A DNA stretch of 64,000 bases. Origin: Immersiella caudata (lineage: Eukaryota; Ascomycota; Sordariomycetes; Sordariales; Lasiosphaeriaceae). Made by a program: the position numbers and the translations under genes. A model generated the notes under the pieces. It made no database searches. It saw nothing but the letters and a program-made list of their open reading frames with translations, and was not told the origin of the DNA. Location: the NCBI GenBank assembly GCA_030512335.1, contig JAULSU010000002.1, positions 868,001 through 932,000 on the forward strand, read 5' to 3'. Of this stretch, positions 43,500 to 53,995 are shown piece by piece (within the stretch, counting starts at the first letter, position 1; each line of letters begins with the position of its first letter).

Positions 43500-45020
43500 A
43501 TGGGTTCACATCAGGAACCAGATCCTTCTTCTTTGCCTTTTGGTTGTAAGATGTTGCCCCACAGTCATCACGCCATGCGCTTCTCTTCTGCTTTTCCTTC
43601 ATTTCACCAGCTCACCGGCCTTGTTTCCCCCATAGATGCGATAGATCCCGCCCTCGACCCCGCCTTCGAGATCCCACCAGTCGGGAACCAGCTGCTCAGC
43701 GAGGGTGAATCGCAAATACTCGATAAGTTCTTCAGCGACGAAGTTCTTAAGAACATCCCCTTTCAGATGGCGGCTCAAGGGCCCTTGGCGTTTGGCGAAG
43801 GGGCGGGCGGCCCCTTGTATGCAACTGATTTGTGGTTTCCCCAAATCGTTGGGCTTTCCGCGCACCTCCCGAACCAACATGGCGACGATCAATTCCATTA
43901 TAACTTCGAGGCCAGTTCTTATGCCTACGTCACGCCGGCCGACACGATGGCATCTCCCACCTCACCAACTGGAGGCAACCTCGACCAGCCAGCAGATGTT
44001 CTCGCCGCCGCAAGCGTCTTGTCATCAGGGCCACATGGAACGAACATGAATATGCCATTCGGTCTCTCCACGGTGCCGACAACACCAGTCGCGTCGACCT
44101 CGGCCGCAGCCGCACAGATGCGGCACTACTCCGCGGGAGGATACGGCTCAGCTGAGAGAAACACGATACCCCGAAATGGGAACGAGACGATGCTCAATAA
44201 TTGGATTTTCCCCGACCATTCTACACTATCCACGCACAGGCGACCACGTCCACAGCCCGAGATCCCCCAATTTGGGACAGATCCCAACTTCAGCAGATCT
44301 AGGTACGAGCCACCATCAATTCACAGTACATTGGACGCCATACAATTCGAGCAAGCCGAAATTATGAACTGCTTCAAGAGGACGGATAGCGCTGCTCCTA
44401 CCCGGGCATCGAGCCCAGTACCCTTAAGTATGCGGCCGCCAGGGCAGCCGTCTGTTCTCTCACCCGTTACCCAAACGACAACGATCACAATGTCGCAGCC
44501 ACAACTGTCGGCGGCATTCCCAGCGCCAGCGCATGACGAGGACGAAAGCGTGCCGCCAAGGAAGAAGGCGAAGTGCAAAGCGGGTCCTACCAATGAGGTA
44601 GAGGCAGCTCGTCTTCCGACGAAGTCCAAGGCTGCACGGTCAGGCAAGGCAGCAGCAGTGAAGCTGGGGTCGTCGCCGCCCGCCGGTGAGCCAGCGCCGC
44701 CACCATCGAGGAAGAGGCGAAGGGCGGGGAATCGCGATTCACCACCTGCGAAACCAAGAGAAAACTTGACGGATGAGCAAAAGAGGGAAAACCACATCAA
44801 AAGTGAGCAGAAACGGAGACAGATGATAGCAGAAGGCTACAGCGACTTGGCCAAGGTCACGCCAGGACTTGACACTGGCGGCTTGAGCAAAAGTTTGATG
44901 CTTCAAACAGCCGGAGATTTTCTGGAGAGGCTGCTTGCTGGGAACGATCGCCTCAGAGCCCAACTGGAAGCCCTCAAGGCAGCGGAGGAGGCATCCAACG
45001 GCGCTGGCAGCACTGGCTAG
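43500..45020 (+). CDS. basic helix-loop-helix transcription factor
   Basis: Two exons (43500-43545 and 43636-45020), 476 aa. The intron (GTAAGA...CATAG, 90 nt) is 3n and stop-free, so the unspliced frame is also open. The C-terminus holds a bHLH domain: KRENHIKSEQKRRQMI (basic region with the His-Glu-Arg contacts of E-box binders), helix 1, a GLDTGGLSKS loop, and LMLQTAGDFLERLL as helix 2, followed by a short coiled coil. Upstream are a bipartite basic segment (PPRKKAKCKAG, SRKRRRAGN) and disordered Ser/Pro/Ala sequence with an N-terminal DPALDPAFEIPP region. It resembles Ino4-like fungal bHLH proteins. Target genes are unknown. Confidence 0.85.
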   Translation: MGSHQEPDPSSLPFGCKMLPHSHHAMRFSSAFPSFHQLTGLVSPIDAIDPALDPAFEIPPVGNQLLSEGESQILDKFFSDEVLKNIPFQMAAQGPLAFGEGAGGPLYATDLWFPQIVGLSAHLPNQHGDDQFHYNFEASSYAYVTPADTMASPTSPTGGNLDQPADVLAAASVLSSGPHGTNMNMPFGLSTVPTTPVASTSAAAAQMRHYSAGGYGSAERNTIPRNGNETMLNNWIFPDHSTLSTHRRPRPQPEIPQFGTDPNFSRSRYEPPSIHSTLDAIQFEQAEIMNCFKRTDSAAPTRASSPVPLSMRPPGQPSVLSPVTQTTTITMSQPQLSAAFPAPAHDEDESVPPRKKAKCKAGPTNEVEAARLPTKSKAARSGKAAAVKLGSSPPAGEPAPPPSRKRRRAGNRDSPPAKPRENLTDEQKRENHIKSEQKRRQMIAEGYSDLAKVTPGLDTGGLSKSLMLQTAGDFLERLLAGNDRLRAQLEALKAAEEASNGAGSTG

Positions 45021-46602
45021 AAGCTGGTCACGAAACCCGCCTGGGCAAGCCAGACATGCCCTGGAAATGGCGATGCGGCCTAAAGCTCAACACTACATTC
45101 ATCACGCCCATATTTGCAAGCGATACCACGACAATCAGGATCGGGGTTTCTTTTTGGGGTTACTGGTTTGTTTTCGGTCGGTAGTTTATATATCCCAGGT
45201 GTGCCTAACGAAGGGAGAGAATTCTTGGCTTTGGATAATGGGAGGAGTTCGGTGGTCTATTGTCAAGCTGTACGATTCCGGTGTGTCGGAATGTAAGATG
45301 GACGATGGTTGATCGGCTGCGGGCAGAGCCCGGCAGATTCATAACCGGCGCAATGCATAGCGAGCACCAAGTCAGGCTTCAGTGCTGACGATAATGATAT
45401 TAGATGTTTACATGCGTTTGGGCGGGCGAGTTGCTGATGCTCTCTGAGTTTCGTTGTGTCTGGAAGCGACGCAAGGCCGATATCGGTGTTGAATAATTCT
45501 AGCATGCAGCCACTCATAGAGCCCATGAACTGTTTCGTCTGATGTTTTGCGCGATGTCCTACCCCTTGTCGAGAGTGTTGCCCTGAGAGGTGCATGGACC
45601 CTTTACCCCTGGATGTTGTCTTGCCCCTGAATATCACCACTAAATGCTTGTGTGTCTTGACCTATATGGCAAAACAAAGCAATCCGCATTTCACATGTGC
45701 CTCACATGCGTGCAGAAAAAAATATTCGGCTTGCATCTGGGTTCGACAAAATTTCCACGCTGTCATGGAAGTTGGTGGCACAACTGTCAAATATAAACCC
45801 CTTCCCTGATTTTTCGCAGTTTGTCTCCTTTCTCCTCCTCCCTTCGTCAAAAATTCACCTTGCCGAAGTTGAATCAGCCGAAATGGCCGGCCTCTTGCAG
45901 TCCGGGGCACCCTCGAAACCCCCAATCACTACCGTCTAGTCGCCCCGGTAGTCCATTACTGCTATCAGCTATTCCAAGTGGGCGGTGACGCATACACTCG
46001 CACTGCCGACGTCGACGCTGGATACCCCCGACCGCTATTCCACCAACTATGGGGCCCCCCGAGTTCTTTCCCGTCAGTTCAAGCCGTGAGGGACGTGCTT
46101 ACGCTACGGCCCTCGAGAGATCGAGATCATCGAGATCTCGGAAGAGATGAATCTCGATGGGCAAGCCCAATGCTTGGCAGAAGTGCGGGTGACGTGTCCA
46201 AAGAGGGGTTGGCGGTAAGGCGTTCGATATTGTGAACCATATTTGGTAGCGGTTCATGAGCTGCTGGGCGAAATTCCTACTTGGGGAAGAGTTAGCAGCA
46301 ACCGGAGTGGGTTCAGCGATCGTCATGGGGTGTGTAAGTTTGAGAGCGGATGAACGCCTTCTTGTAACCGTAGTCAGAAGGGGGTCTCGATTACGGTCAG
46401 GTGGTCTGGTGGAAAGTTAATCGGGGGGTTATCTGCTGTCGGCCAGAGATAAGTGAAGCCACTGGACTTCTGGACGGCGCCCAAAGATAAGAAGAGTGGG
46501 AGCTCTGATTGTATATGGCTCAACGGCTATGAATTCTCCGGGGTGTGGGGATCCACGAATATCTCCCGGTGTTGAGAGCAACCGTTTATTGCAGCCGTTA
46601 CA
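45021..46602. other. intergenic downstream of the bHLH gene
   Basis: About 1.6 kb with no convincing gene. A minus-strand frame at 46099-46326 has an internal CTAAC...AAGTAG that looks like an intron end, but no partner exon is clear. Confidence 0.35.
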
Positions 46603-46929
46603 TTACGCTTTCGTGATCATAGGCTGAACGCCACGACCATAGAGCCTCAACTTATGGGGGTATTCCTCAAGATAGTTGCCAGGGAGGCCCGCACTAAGGG
46701 ATGCGTGGCAGCACTTGTGGCGCTCGTGGCATTCGGTGGGGCTGGAGTGTAAGAAACTTTTAAGAGATTTTAGTTTTAGTATGTACCGCAAGAAAGGAAC
46801 CTTAGAAGGCGTAGCTAGCTGAGGAGCAGGCCACACCACGTTGGGTGCCACAGGGCGACGGGAGGCTTGGCGCTCAGCTTGGACTGGTGGAGGGAAGGGG
46901 GTGTAGAGATCTACATTGTGGTTTGTCAT
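46603..46929 (-). CDS. possible small two-exon gene, unknown
   Basis: Exons 46787-46929 and 46603-46741 with a 45-nt AT-rich intron (GTACAT, TTACACTCCAG) would encode 93 aa. The product starts MTNHNVDLYTPFPPPVQAER and has a Cys/His cluster (ECHERHKCC) and a basic end (EEYPHKLRLYGRG). The frame is open even without splicing because the intron is 3n. An upstream open segment (46969-47090) could join through a 38-nt intron, which is short for fungi. I do not recognise the protein; it may be an artefact. Confidence 0.3.
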   Translation of the reverse strand: MTNHNVDLYTPFPPPVQAERQASRRPVAPNVVWPAPQLATPSKVPFLRYILKLKSLKSFLHSSPTECHERHKCCHASLSAGLPGNYLEEYPHKLRLYGRGVQPMITKA

Positions 46930-48104
46930 CCTAATCCAAGGCGAGGTGGTAATTCAGGAGACACTCACGCATTCAAGAGCGGGACAACCTTCGAACTCGC
47001 AGGCTTAGCAGCCAGAGCAGGAACCCGTCTAGCCCAGCCCAGCCGTGAACATCGGGTTTCCTTAATGCGATACCTCGCCGCCGGTGTCATCTGTATGGAA
47101 AACAGATCATCGGATCATCCATGGAGAGTGCCGGCCAGTAGGTATCTTTATCGAATCATGGCAACGAGCGGCTCACCGAACCTCGTCAGCCAGAGCGAGG
47201 GAGGCCCGTTCTTGTGTCGGCATCGACGAAACCGGGAGGTGGGGTGAAACTATCGATGCGATGAACGAAACTCCCCGGCAAACCTGAAATTCTCCACGTC
47301 CAATTCCCTTAGATTCCGATGAAGGAGTGGGCAGGACTAGTGTGGGTTACTCTCCACGGTGATGAATGGGGAGGTAGAGGACGTCCGGTCATTTCCTCGG
47401 ATGGAACCCGGGACTTTGCAGAGTACCCACCTGGCAGGATCAGCCGTCGACAGCGTCGAGTAGAAGAACTACCGGAATGGAAGTACACAGTAGGGACCTC
47501 TTGGTCAGAGTACGAAGTCGAAGTCCCGGGCCATTGCCACACTGGAGGGATCGGGATCTGATGGAGGATGGTCCGAGACGTTAACCACACCCGCCGCTCC
47601 CAGGTTCCTTCCCTTTTCATCAGGAAGACGAGGTATTGAGAGCACCTCCCCCACCCTGTTGCCTAAGGCACCGGTCAGGACCACCTCAGGCAGGCTGCCG
47701 TGTTGCTCGACCGGAAGGAGCGGTTCTCGAGGCGGCGAGCGCCTCTACCTGACTCCCTCTGGCACTGCATCGCGCCAAAACTGACCCAGCCTTGAACTCT
47801 TGTCGCCAGAAATGCACCGGCTTCTCCCACATACCGTGCTTCCAGAAATAATTGCGAGATCTAAGTACAAGGAGAACACGTTTAATCCCAATGTTGGCCG
47901 TCAAATCGCCGAGGTGCGACGCCGTCGTCGTCGTCGTTGATATGGAACCTTGGAAGGGCGGCGATGATGCCTTCACGAACCAGGTGCGACCGACTAGTGG
48001 TGTGCATGGTCGGGACATCGTTTTTGGGCTCCCATGGCACAGGCCTTGCGACCAAAACCTAACGTTACACTTTTGTGACCATCTATCTACACATTTTCTG
48101 CGAT
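46930..48104. other. unassigned minus-strand open segments
   Basis: Several minus-strand frames (46969-47090, 47309-47620, 47686-48018) with plausible splice-like sequences between them. They could be exons of an unknown gene or chance frames. No domain is recognisable. Confidence 0.25.
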
Positions 48105-50160
48105 TCAGTCGCTGTCCATTTCCATGCGATGGAATCTCTCATGGGCGGCGAGCGCGAAGCTCGGCAGAAAACGCCCACACAACGGACACTCTTCCGACCC
48201 CTCCTCTTGGCTCGAGCTTTCTCCACGGTGCTCATCCCACGCGTCGTCCAGCTCGGAACCTTGGTCTCCGTCGAGATCGCTACCCTCTTTGCCGCCATAC
48301 CCTTTCGCCATGTCGACATCCTGAGCTTCCATCGCACCTCTCCACTCTTCCGGCAAACCAGACGCCACCTCAACAACAACTCCCGAGTCCTTTTCTCCCC
48401 GCCCAAAAGACGGCGCTCCCACTCCAGCCCCGACATCCAAGCCATCACCATTGTCGTATACCGTAAACTCCTTCAGCACATCGCTCTGCCTTCGAAACAT
48501 TGTTCCGATATCCCTCACCCCTCCCTCGCCAGCAGCGGCTCCCGCCATGTTGGTCACGCAGATGTTGATCAGGCCGATATTCCACCCCTTCGGAGCAGGG
48601 TTTAGCCTGGAAAACAACGGCAGCAACGTCTCCACCACCAGCTTCTCAACGATCTCCTCACCCGACATCGACTGGCTGAAGACGAAGCTTGGAAGCGGAG
48701 CGCTCCTGCTCGTGCGGGCCCAGTCATACGGTTTCGCATCTGTCGGGGAGGTGTATGGACGAGTGGTGAGGCGGATTGTCCGGGGACAGGCTAGCCATCT
48801 CTTTGTGGAGGACGAAGGAGTTTGAGTTGCAGCTTGGGTTTGGTTCTGAGCCGTCGGGATATCGTCCTCGAGAAGATCCACATGCAGTCGACGGAGGAGA
48901 GAGGCAGCTATGAAGCTCAGCTCGCGGCTGATTTCGGACGGGTCGTTGAGGCCCTTGTAGGTGTCCTCGATGCTGATTTGAGTGGGAACATCCCGGGCGG
49001 GCTTCACATCGGTCTCGTCGACGCCATGAAGGAGGGACCACACCTTGCCAGGGAGACCACGCTCGGAGCCGCGGCCGCCTAGAAGGTTATCAAGCACCGA
49101 GGGGCTCTGGATGAGAGGGTGGGTGCGGACTTGGCCTACGCTAACGGAACATTCCATCCAGTGGAGATCCTGTTCGATCTCCTTCCCCAAGACGAAGCCT
49201 TCTAGGACGTGGGTGATCTTGGAGCCGATCCCAGGGACCTTGCGGAGGCCATGCTCATCCATGAATTCAAAGACGGCATCTTCGTTGAGGGCTAACAGTG
49301 TTGTTTGGTTTTGCGGCTTGTTCTTGTTGCCCACTAGCTTAGCCAGAAGCTTATTGGTCGAGATACCGCACGCTGATGTGTAGCCCTCGCCCTCAATCTT
49401 GAGACGGAGATATCTCGCGAGGTGCGAGGCCAGGAGGAGGCGCATGTAGAGTGTATCACTCAGGGCATCTCCTCGCGCCACATCCGCCTCCATCGCACTC
49501 CCCTGAACACATCCCCAAAAACCAGTGGCGTCGAACTCGAAGCCTTGCTCTGGATCCGTGCGTGATAGGCAAAAGTACGACTGCCCGAGGCTGTTCCGGT
49601 TCAATAACTCGAGATTGTACGAGATCATGTCGGTGACGTCTAGAAAGACCTCATCCAGGCCCAGACGTTCAACCTTGCCATTCCACGAATAGGAGCGCAG
49701 GAGCGCGTACAGCTGCTTGGAAACATCGCGGAACAGCGACAAGTCCTCTCCGTCGACAATCACGAGATCAGGACACAGCCGCTTCGCCTCGACCAGTGTC
49801 GTCAGCTTTCCAACGCCGCGGCGCCTTGCTACGTAGTTGCAGGTTGCGAGAATTCCTTTTTGCCTAATCCCCAGGGGCTTCGTCTTCAGCGCGGGCTGTC
49901 GGTTCTCCACGCACTACAAGAAAGAAAACCGACAAGTCATGAGCGAAATGCAATGTTTAGGTTATTTTGGTGGTGCTTATCACCTGTGCATAGAAGCAAT
50001 CCAGATCCTATCATCACCCATAATTGGTTTTTCTCGCGTTAGACGGTGCACATCCACAGGGCTAGGTAGGGTGAGAGCGGGGAGGCAGTACAAAGTGGAG
50101 GATTACGCGGTCGTTTCTTCTGCGCGGCGGCTTTCTCTTGTGCTGGCCGGGAGGCTCCAT
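48105..50160 (-). CDS. Y-family DNA polymerase iota with UBZ zinc finger
   Basis: Three exons (50092-50160, 49984-50007, 48105-49913), 633 aa. The 24-nt middle exon encodes DLDCFYAQ, the first metal-binding motif of Y-family polymerases. The rest is CVENRQPALKTKPLGIRQKGILATCNYVARRRGV, LVIVDGEDLSLFR, RLGLDEVFLDVT, then SACGISTNKLLAKLVGNKNKPQNQT and the HhH segment LRKVPGIGSKI. A little-finger region follows and the C-terminus ends in a C2H2-type ubiquitin-binding zinc finger (CPLCGRFLPS...AHERFH). Polymerase iota inserts nucleotides opposite damaged bases; the zinc finger lets it bind ubiquitinated PCNA. The upstream TAG before DLDC is removed by intron 1. Confidence 0.93.
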
Positions 50161-52456
50161 GGCGACAGCGGAAGGGGTCTGCTCATCTCATCTCTCCGGA
50201 GCTATTTGCGTCTTGCGGTGGAAATTGGGGCCGCGCCGGTGGCCGAGCCGTGAGATGGAAGTTGTGTTTTGTTTGTTTGATCGCTAGGCCGGGGATGAGG
50301 TCTTGTGGGTAGGTGGAGTTTGTGGTGCTTCTATTTTTCGACGAGACCCGCTTTTAGGGAGAAGAGGTGGGGAAAGCTAAGAAATTTCGGGCTAGGCAAC
50401 TTTGGGGTCCAGATGAATTCTTCTCTCCGCTTTTGTTCGAGGCAGCGATACAATCAATGATAATGGCAATGTGAGCTACTGCCGGGTTTCTTTGATTGCG
50501 TGCTCGCGGCATGAATTCAGATCGAGAGGAAATAATCTATCTACCCGTACCCGTTGGCTTTCCTTCCTTGGCGGAGGAGGGTTCGACCCGGAATCGCGGG
50601 TTTGGCTTGTCTGATCGCTGAAACCGATCCCGCGGTGAACCTATTTTTAACCGCGGCCACGTTTCGACGCGGCCAGCCAGCGAACGGACCCCATTGCTAT
50701 GTTGAGTATCTGCGCACGGAGGATAGGGCGATGGGATACTGCATAGCAAGCGGTGATAATTATCAGATGGGAGATTTTCCATTGGAAAGAGGGAGAGTCG
50801 AGACGAGGCTGGTCGAGATGCGGGTTGAGGCGGATTTTGGAACTGGGTCCACACATGCTGCGGGTGTAGCCGCCCTCCATGTCCGCTGATTCAGGAGTCT
50901 AGGAAAGGGGACTGGCAACGGGTTTGCCAGCTCAGCGAAGGCAAGATGCATTTTGGGGATGTTTGGTCGTTCGAGCGGTTGACGGAGAACGCTCGTCCAA
51001 AAATGGCACTGGGCCGCTTCTCGTCGACTCCAGGCATTTCGTTGAGCTTGGTCCGGCTTGGCCTTCGATCGCCCATGGCGAGTACGCAATGTGCTATGAA
51101 GATCCGCATACTTATTATGGACGGTAACTCCATTCCCGGGAATTGGCGGGGAGTTCAGACGGTTCCGGGCCGTCTTCATTTCCGCTTGCTGTCAAAGCTC
51201 CAGGTTCAGCAACAACTTTCATCCTGCATCAAGTCGCTGGCTCGTGAGGGTGGTGTGCACCCCCATTGACGGCAAACGTTGGGGGCACCTCGGGTTTGCC
51301 GAGTGCGCTGTCTTCCTCGGCCCTCATCCGGAGCGGTAGTGCAACGCTACACACCGGCATTTGCAGGCGACGAAGCCGGGATGGCACCCCTCTCGTCAAT
51401 CTCGTTGGGCGCTGCTGACCAACCTGCAATGTTTCGAATGGGGCAAAGTGAGGGGAAGCGCGAAGTCGGGAGAGAGGGGAGGCCGACCGGGTGTGACGAC
51501 CCCTCTTGGTGACCACCATGTGCGCCAACGCGCCACCTGCGTAGGGCAGCAGGGGTTGTTTCGGTAAAGCCTGAGACGAAACATCAAACGGAGCCATTGT
51601 ATATTTAGAAGACATTGTTTTCTAGAAGCACGAACACGAAACAGAGACGGATTGGCTGTTCTGGTAGTTCGATCGATAATCGCTGAAATCTGAAAGCTAG
51701 ACGGGAACGGCGAGATCAGACAATGGAGCAGAGTCGAGGGAAAACAGCCAACAGCAGATCGAACATGCGCGTCTAATCACGTCGGCTGGGTCGGCTGTCG
51801 CGCTTGCCACATTGGGCGACAGGCTAATTTGGAACCGGCATAATTAGACGCGAGTGACTTGGTTCAAGGCATGCGCCTGCATAGTCACGGCGGCGACGAT
51901 TGGTCGGTTGGGCGCTTGCGCCCGCACCTTGCATCTGAAGCCAGCCAATGCCCTGCGGATTCAAGCGGTCGACGGGCGTTGCTGCAAGCCACGGCAGGGC
52001 CAATCGAGGCTAGCTCGTTCACCTCGTCCGCTCTGTGCATCTCTTCTCTCCCAGGATCATGGCTTTCCAGGCTCTCGGCTGGCTCTGCAAACGGGAGTCT
52101 GGCTTTGCTCGCCCCGCTGCGGCGGTGTGACCCCAGTCCGATGCCCCGTTGCCAGACCCTGCCGTGCTTGCCCTACCTTGCCGCCAAGTCGGTGCTCTCG
52201 CTCAACGCTCTCACTACCCACGCTATATAGCCGCCCACGTCCTCCTTTTGGTGTGTGCGCCTCCAGCTCACTCACACTTGATCCCATTCCACGCCTGTCC
52301 GTCCGTGGCCACTTGGAAGGCTGTTGTTCTGAAAGCTCAGCTCCTTTCCAGCGGTTCGGAGGAACACACCACCAACATCACAACACCACACTCTCGTGGG
52401 ATCGCCACTGCGAATTCCACCAAAGTTTGCAGGCCGGCTGGCCGTCCGCCATCGAG
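50161..52456. other. 2.3 kb intergenic region with a TATA motif
   Basis: Divergent space between polymerase iota and the next gene. A TATATA (52224-52229) lies about 230 nt before the start at 52457 and may serve it. A GGTTCGACCC at about 50579 resembles a tRNA T-loop, but no other tRNA arms were found. The frame of the next gene is open from 51854, but that part looks like leader sequence. Confidence 0.4.
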
Positions 52457-53995
52457 ATGTCGACGCCGTCTCCCACGAGTCCTCAGAAGAGACCAAGGCT
52501 CTCTCTCCAGATCAAGGCCATCGCGAACGGGCCCACTGGCAGGACATCGAGGACTCTTGCCGCTGCCGTGGATGTGAAGTCGCCTACGGCCTTCAACACG
52601 CTGTCCAATGTCTACGCCACTGCCGTCGACAGGTCAACACCAGTCCAGGATCGCCCCCCGACGAACGCCCTGAGCGGCGCAAAGCCTAGCCTTCGCCTCC
52701 AGACCCAGGAGAGCACTAATACCAACGACCTGAAAGCACGCGGCTTGCAGACACCGTACCTCGGCCCTTATCTCGACACTCCTCAGTCGGCCCAACCGCA
52801 GTCTCCGGCTGTGGCGGCAAGGGACATCCGCTTCCCGAGCTCGATGACCATGACGGCAACACCGCCCCTTTCCGCTGTTGAGCAGACGGGTGCCCAGAAC
52901 TTCGAGGGTGCTAGCACCACCCCGTTGACGGCTAAACCGACGCAAACACCACTCACTCCTGGCGGCGCACGGAGGCGGACAACCTTGCCCGCTACTCTGA
53001 ACAAGCCCCCGTATACACATACTCGCAGCTTGCGAAGCATCCTCCGCAACTCACCCCTTCCACCGCTGAGCACGAAATCCCCCATCTCCCCAAGACGCCA
53101 GTCTGTCCGTCTTCAGGAGAAGGCTGCCCGGCGCGTAGCCTATAACAGCCCGCTATGCCAAACCATCACGACCATCAAGTACACGAAGTCGCACGTCGAC
53201 CTGCTCTCGGAGGACCAGACCCCAACCACCCCATCCATGTCTGAAAATGACGACTTGTTGGACCAAACCATGGCCTATACTGGCAACGAGACGCGCGATG
53301 GCGGCCAAACGCCAGGGCCCTTTGAAGAGATGAGGCGGCGCATGGCAGGCTTACATGCCTCGACCCCTACAACTGCACCGACGACGCCAGTATCCGCCGG
53401 TGGTATCCGAAAACGCGGTGCCAAAAAGAAGGAGAAGAAGCGTCGTTGGGTGTGGACGATCGGCAAGGAGGAAGGCGAGGATGAGGATGGCAGCCCTGTC
53501 GGCGTGGTGACACCGCCAGCGGCAACAACGCCTGCTCCTGTGGTATTAGTCGCGATGCCGGTTCCCAAGGCGGCAGGTGTTCCTGTGCTTGCTGTCCCGG
53601 CGCCGCGAGCGCGCACAAGGATGCAGACGCAGATGGCGAAGGTGGCAACGGCTCCGATTATCATGCCGCCTGCGCCGGCTGCTGCAGTACGCGCAACAAC
53701 GACACCGGAACCCATCACCGCCGTACTACTCCCTGAACCGCCGACGCCGAGCCTGAGCGTCGGTAGCTCGAATGTCGACCCAGTGTTTGAGTCGCATGCC
53801 GACGTGGAAATGTCGGATGCGAGTAGCACATGGTCTGAGGATGGCAATAATGCGCCGAAGCCCGACGTTACGATGGGAGGAAGCAGCGACGAATTTGACA
53901 CCGAAATGGACACAGATACCCCGATTGCGGCGCCAAAGGTGATATTTCAAGAGGCCCACCAGGGCTGGGCTCCGTGGATTGCCTCGTCGGGGTGA
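52457..53995 (+). CDS. low-complexity fungal protein of unknown function
   Basis: Single exon, 512 aa. Rich in Pro, Thr, Ala and Ser. Distinct blocks are SPQKRPRLSLQIKAI at the N-terminus, RSLRSILRNSPLPPLSTKSPISPRRQSVRLQEKAARRVAYNSPLCQTI in the middle, the basic/aromatic KKKEKKRRWVWTIGKEE, and an acidic C-terminus ending HQGWAPWIASSG. Several SP and TP sites suggest phosphorylation by proline-directed kinases, and the basic runs could be nuclear signals. I recall related proteins in many Pezizomycotina labelled glucan 4-alpha-glucosidase, but nothing here resembles a glycosidase. Function unknown. Confidence 0.75.
   Translation: MSTPSPTSPQKRPRLSLQIKAIANGPTGRTSRTLAAAVDVKSPTAFNTLSNVYATAVDRSTPVQDRPPTNALSGAKPSLRLQTQESTNTNDLKARGLQTPYLGPYLDTPQSAQPQSPAVAARDIRFPSSMTMTATPPLSAVEQTGAQNFEGASTTPLTAKPTQTPLTPGGARRRTTLPATLNKPPYTHTRSLRSILRNSPLPPLSTKSPISPRRQSVRLQEKAARRVAYNSPLCQTITTIKYTKSHVDLLSEDQTPTTPSMSENDDLLDQTMAYTGNETRDGGQTPGPFEEMRRRMAGLHASTPTTAPTTPVSAGGIRKRGAKKKEKKRRWVWTIGKEEGEDEDGSPVGVVTPPAATTPAPVVLVAMPVPKAAGVPVLAVPAPRARTRMQTQMAKVATAPIIMPPAPAAAVRATTTPEPITAVLLPEPPTPSLSVGSSNVDPVFESHADVEMSDASSTWSEDGNNAPKPDVTMGGSSDEFDTEMDTDTPIAAPKVIFQEAHQGWAPWIASSG

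Noticed and set aside
50560..50640. tRNA gene suggested by GGTTCGACCC
   Set aside because: No matching A box, acceptor stem or anticodon arm was found around it.
51854..52456. N-terminal extension of the 52457 gene
   Set aside because: The frame is open, but the sequence is not protein-like and a TATA motif lies within it.
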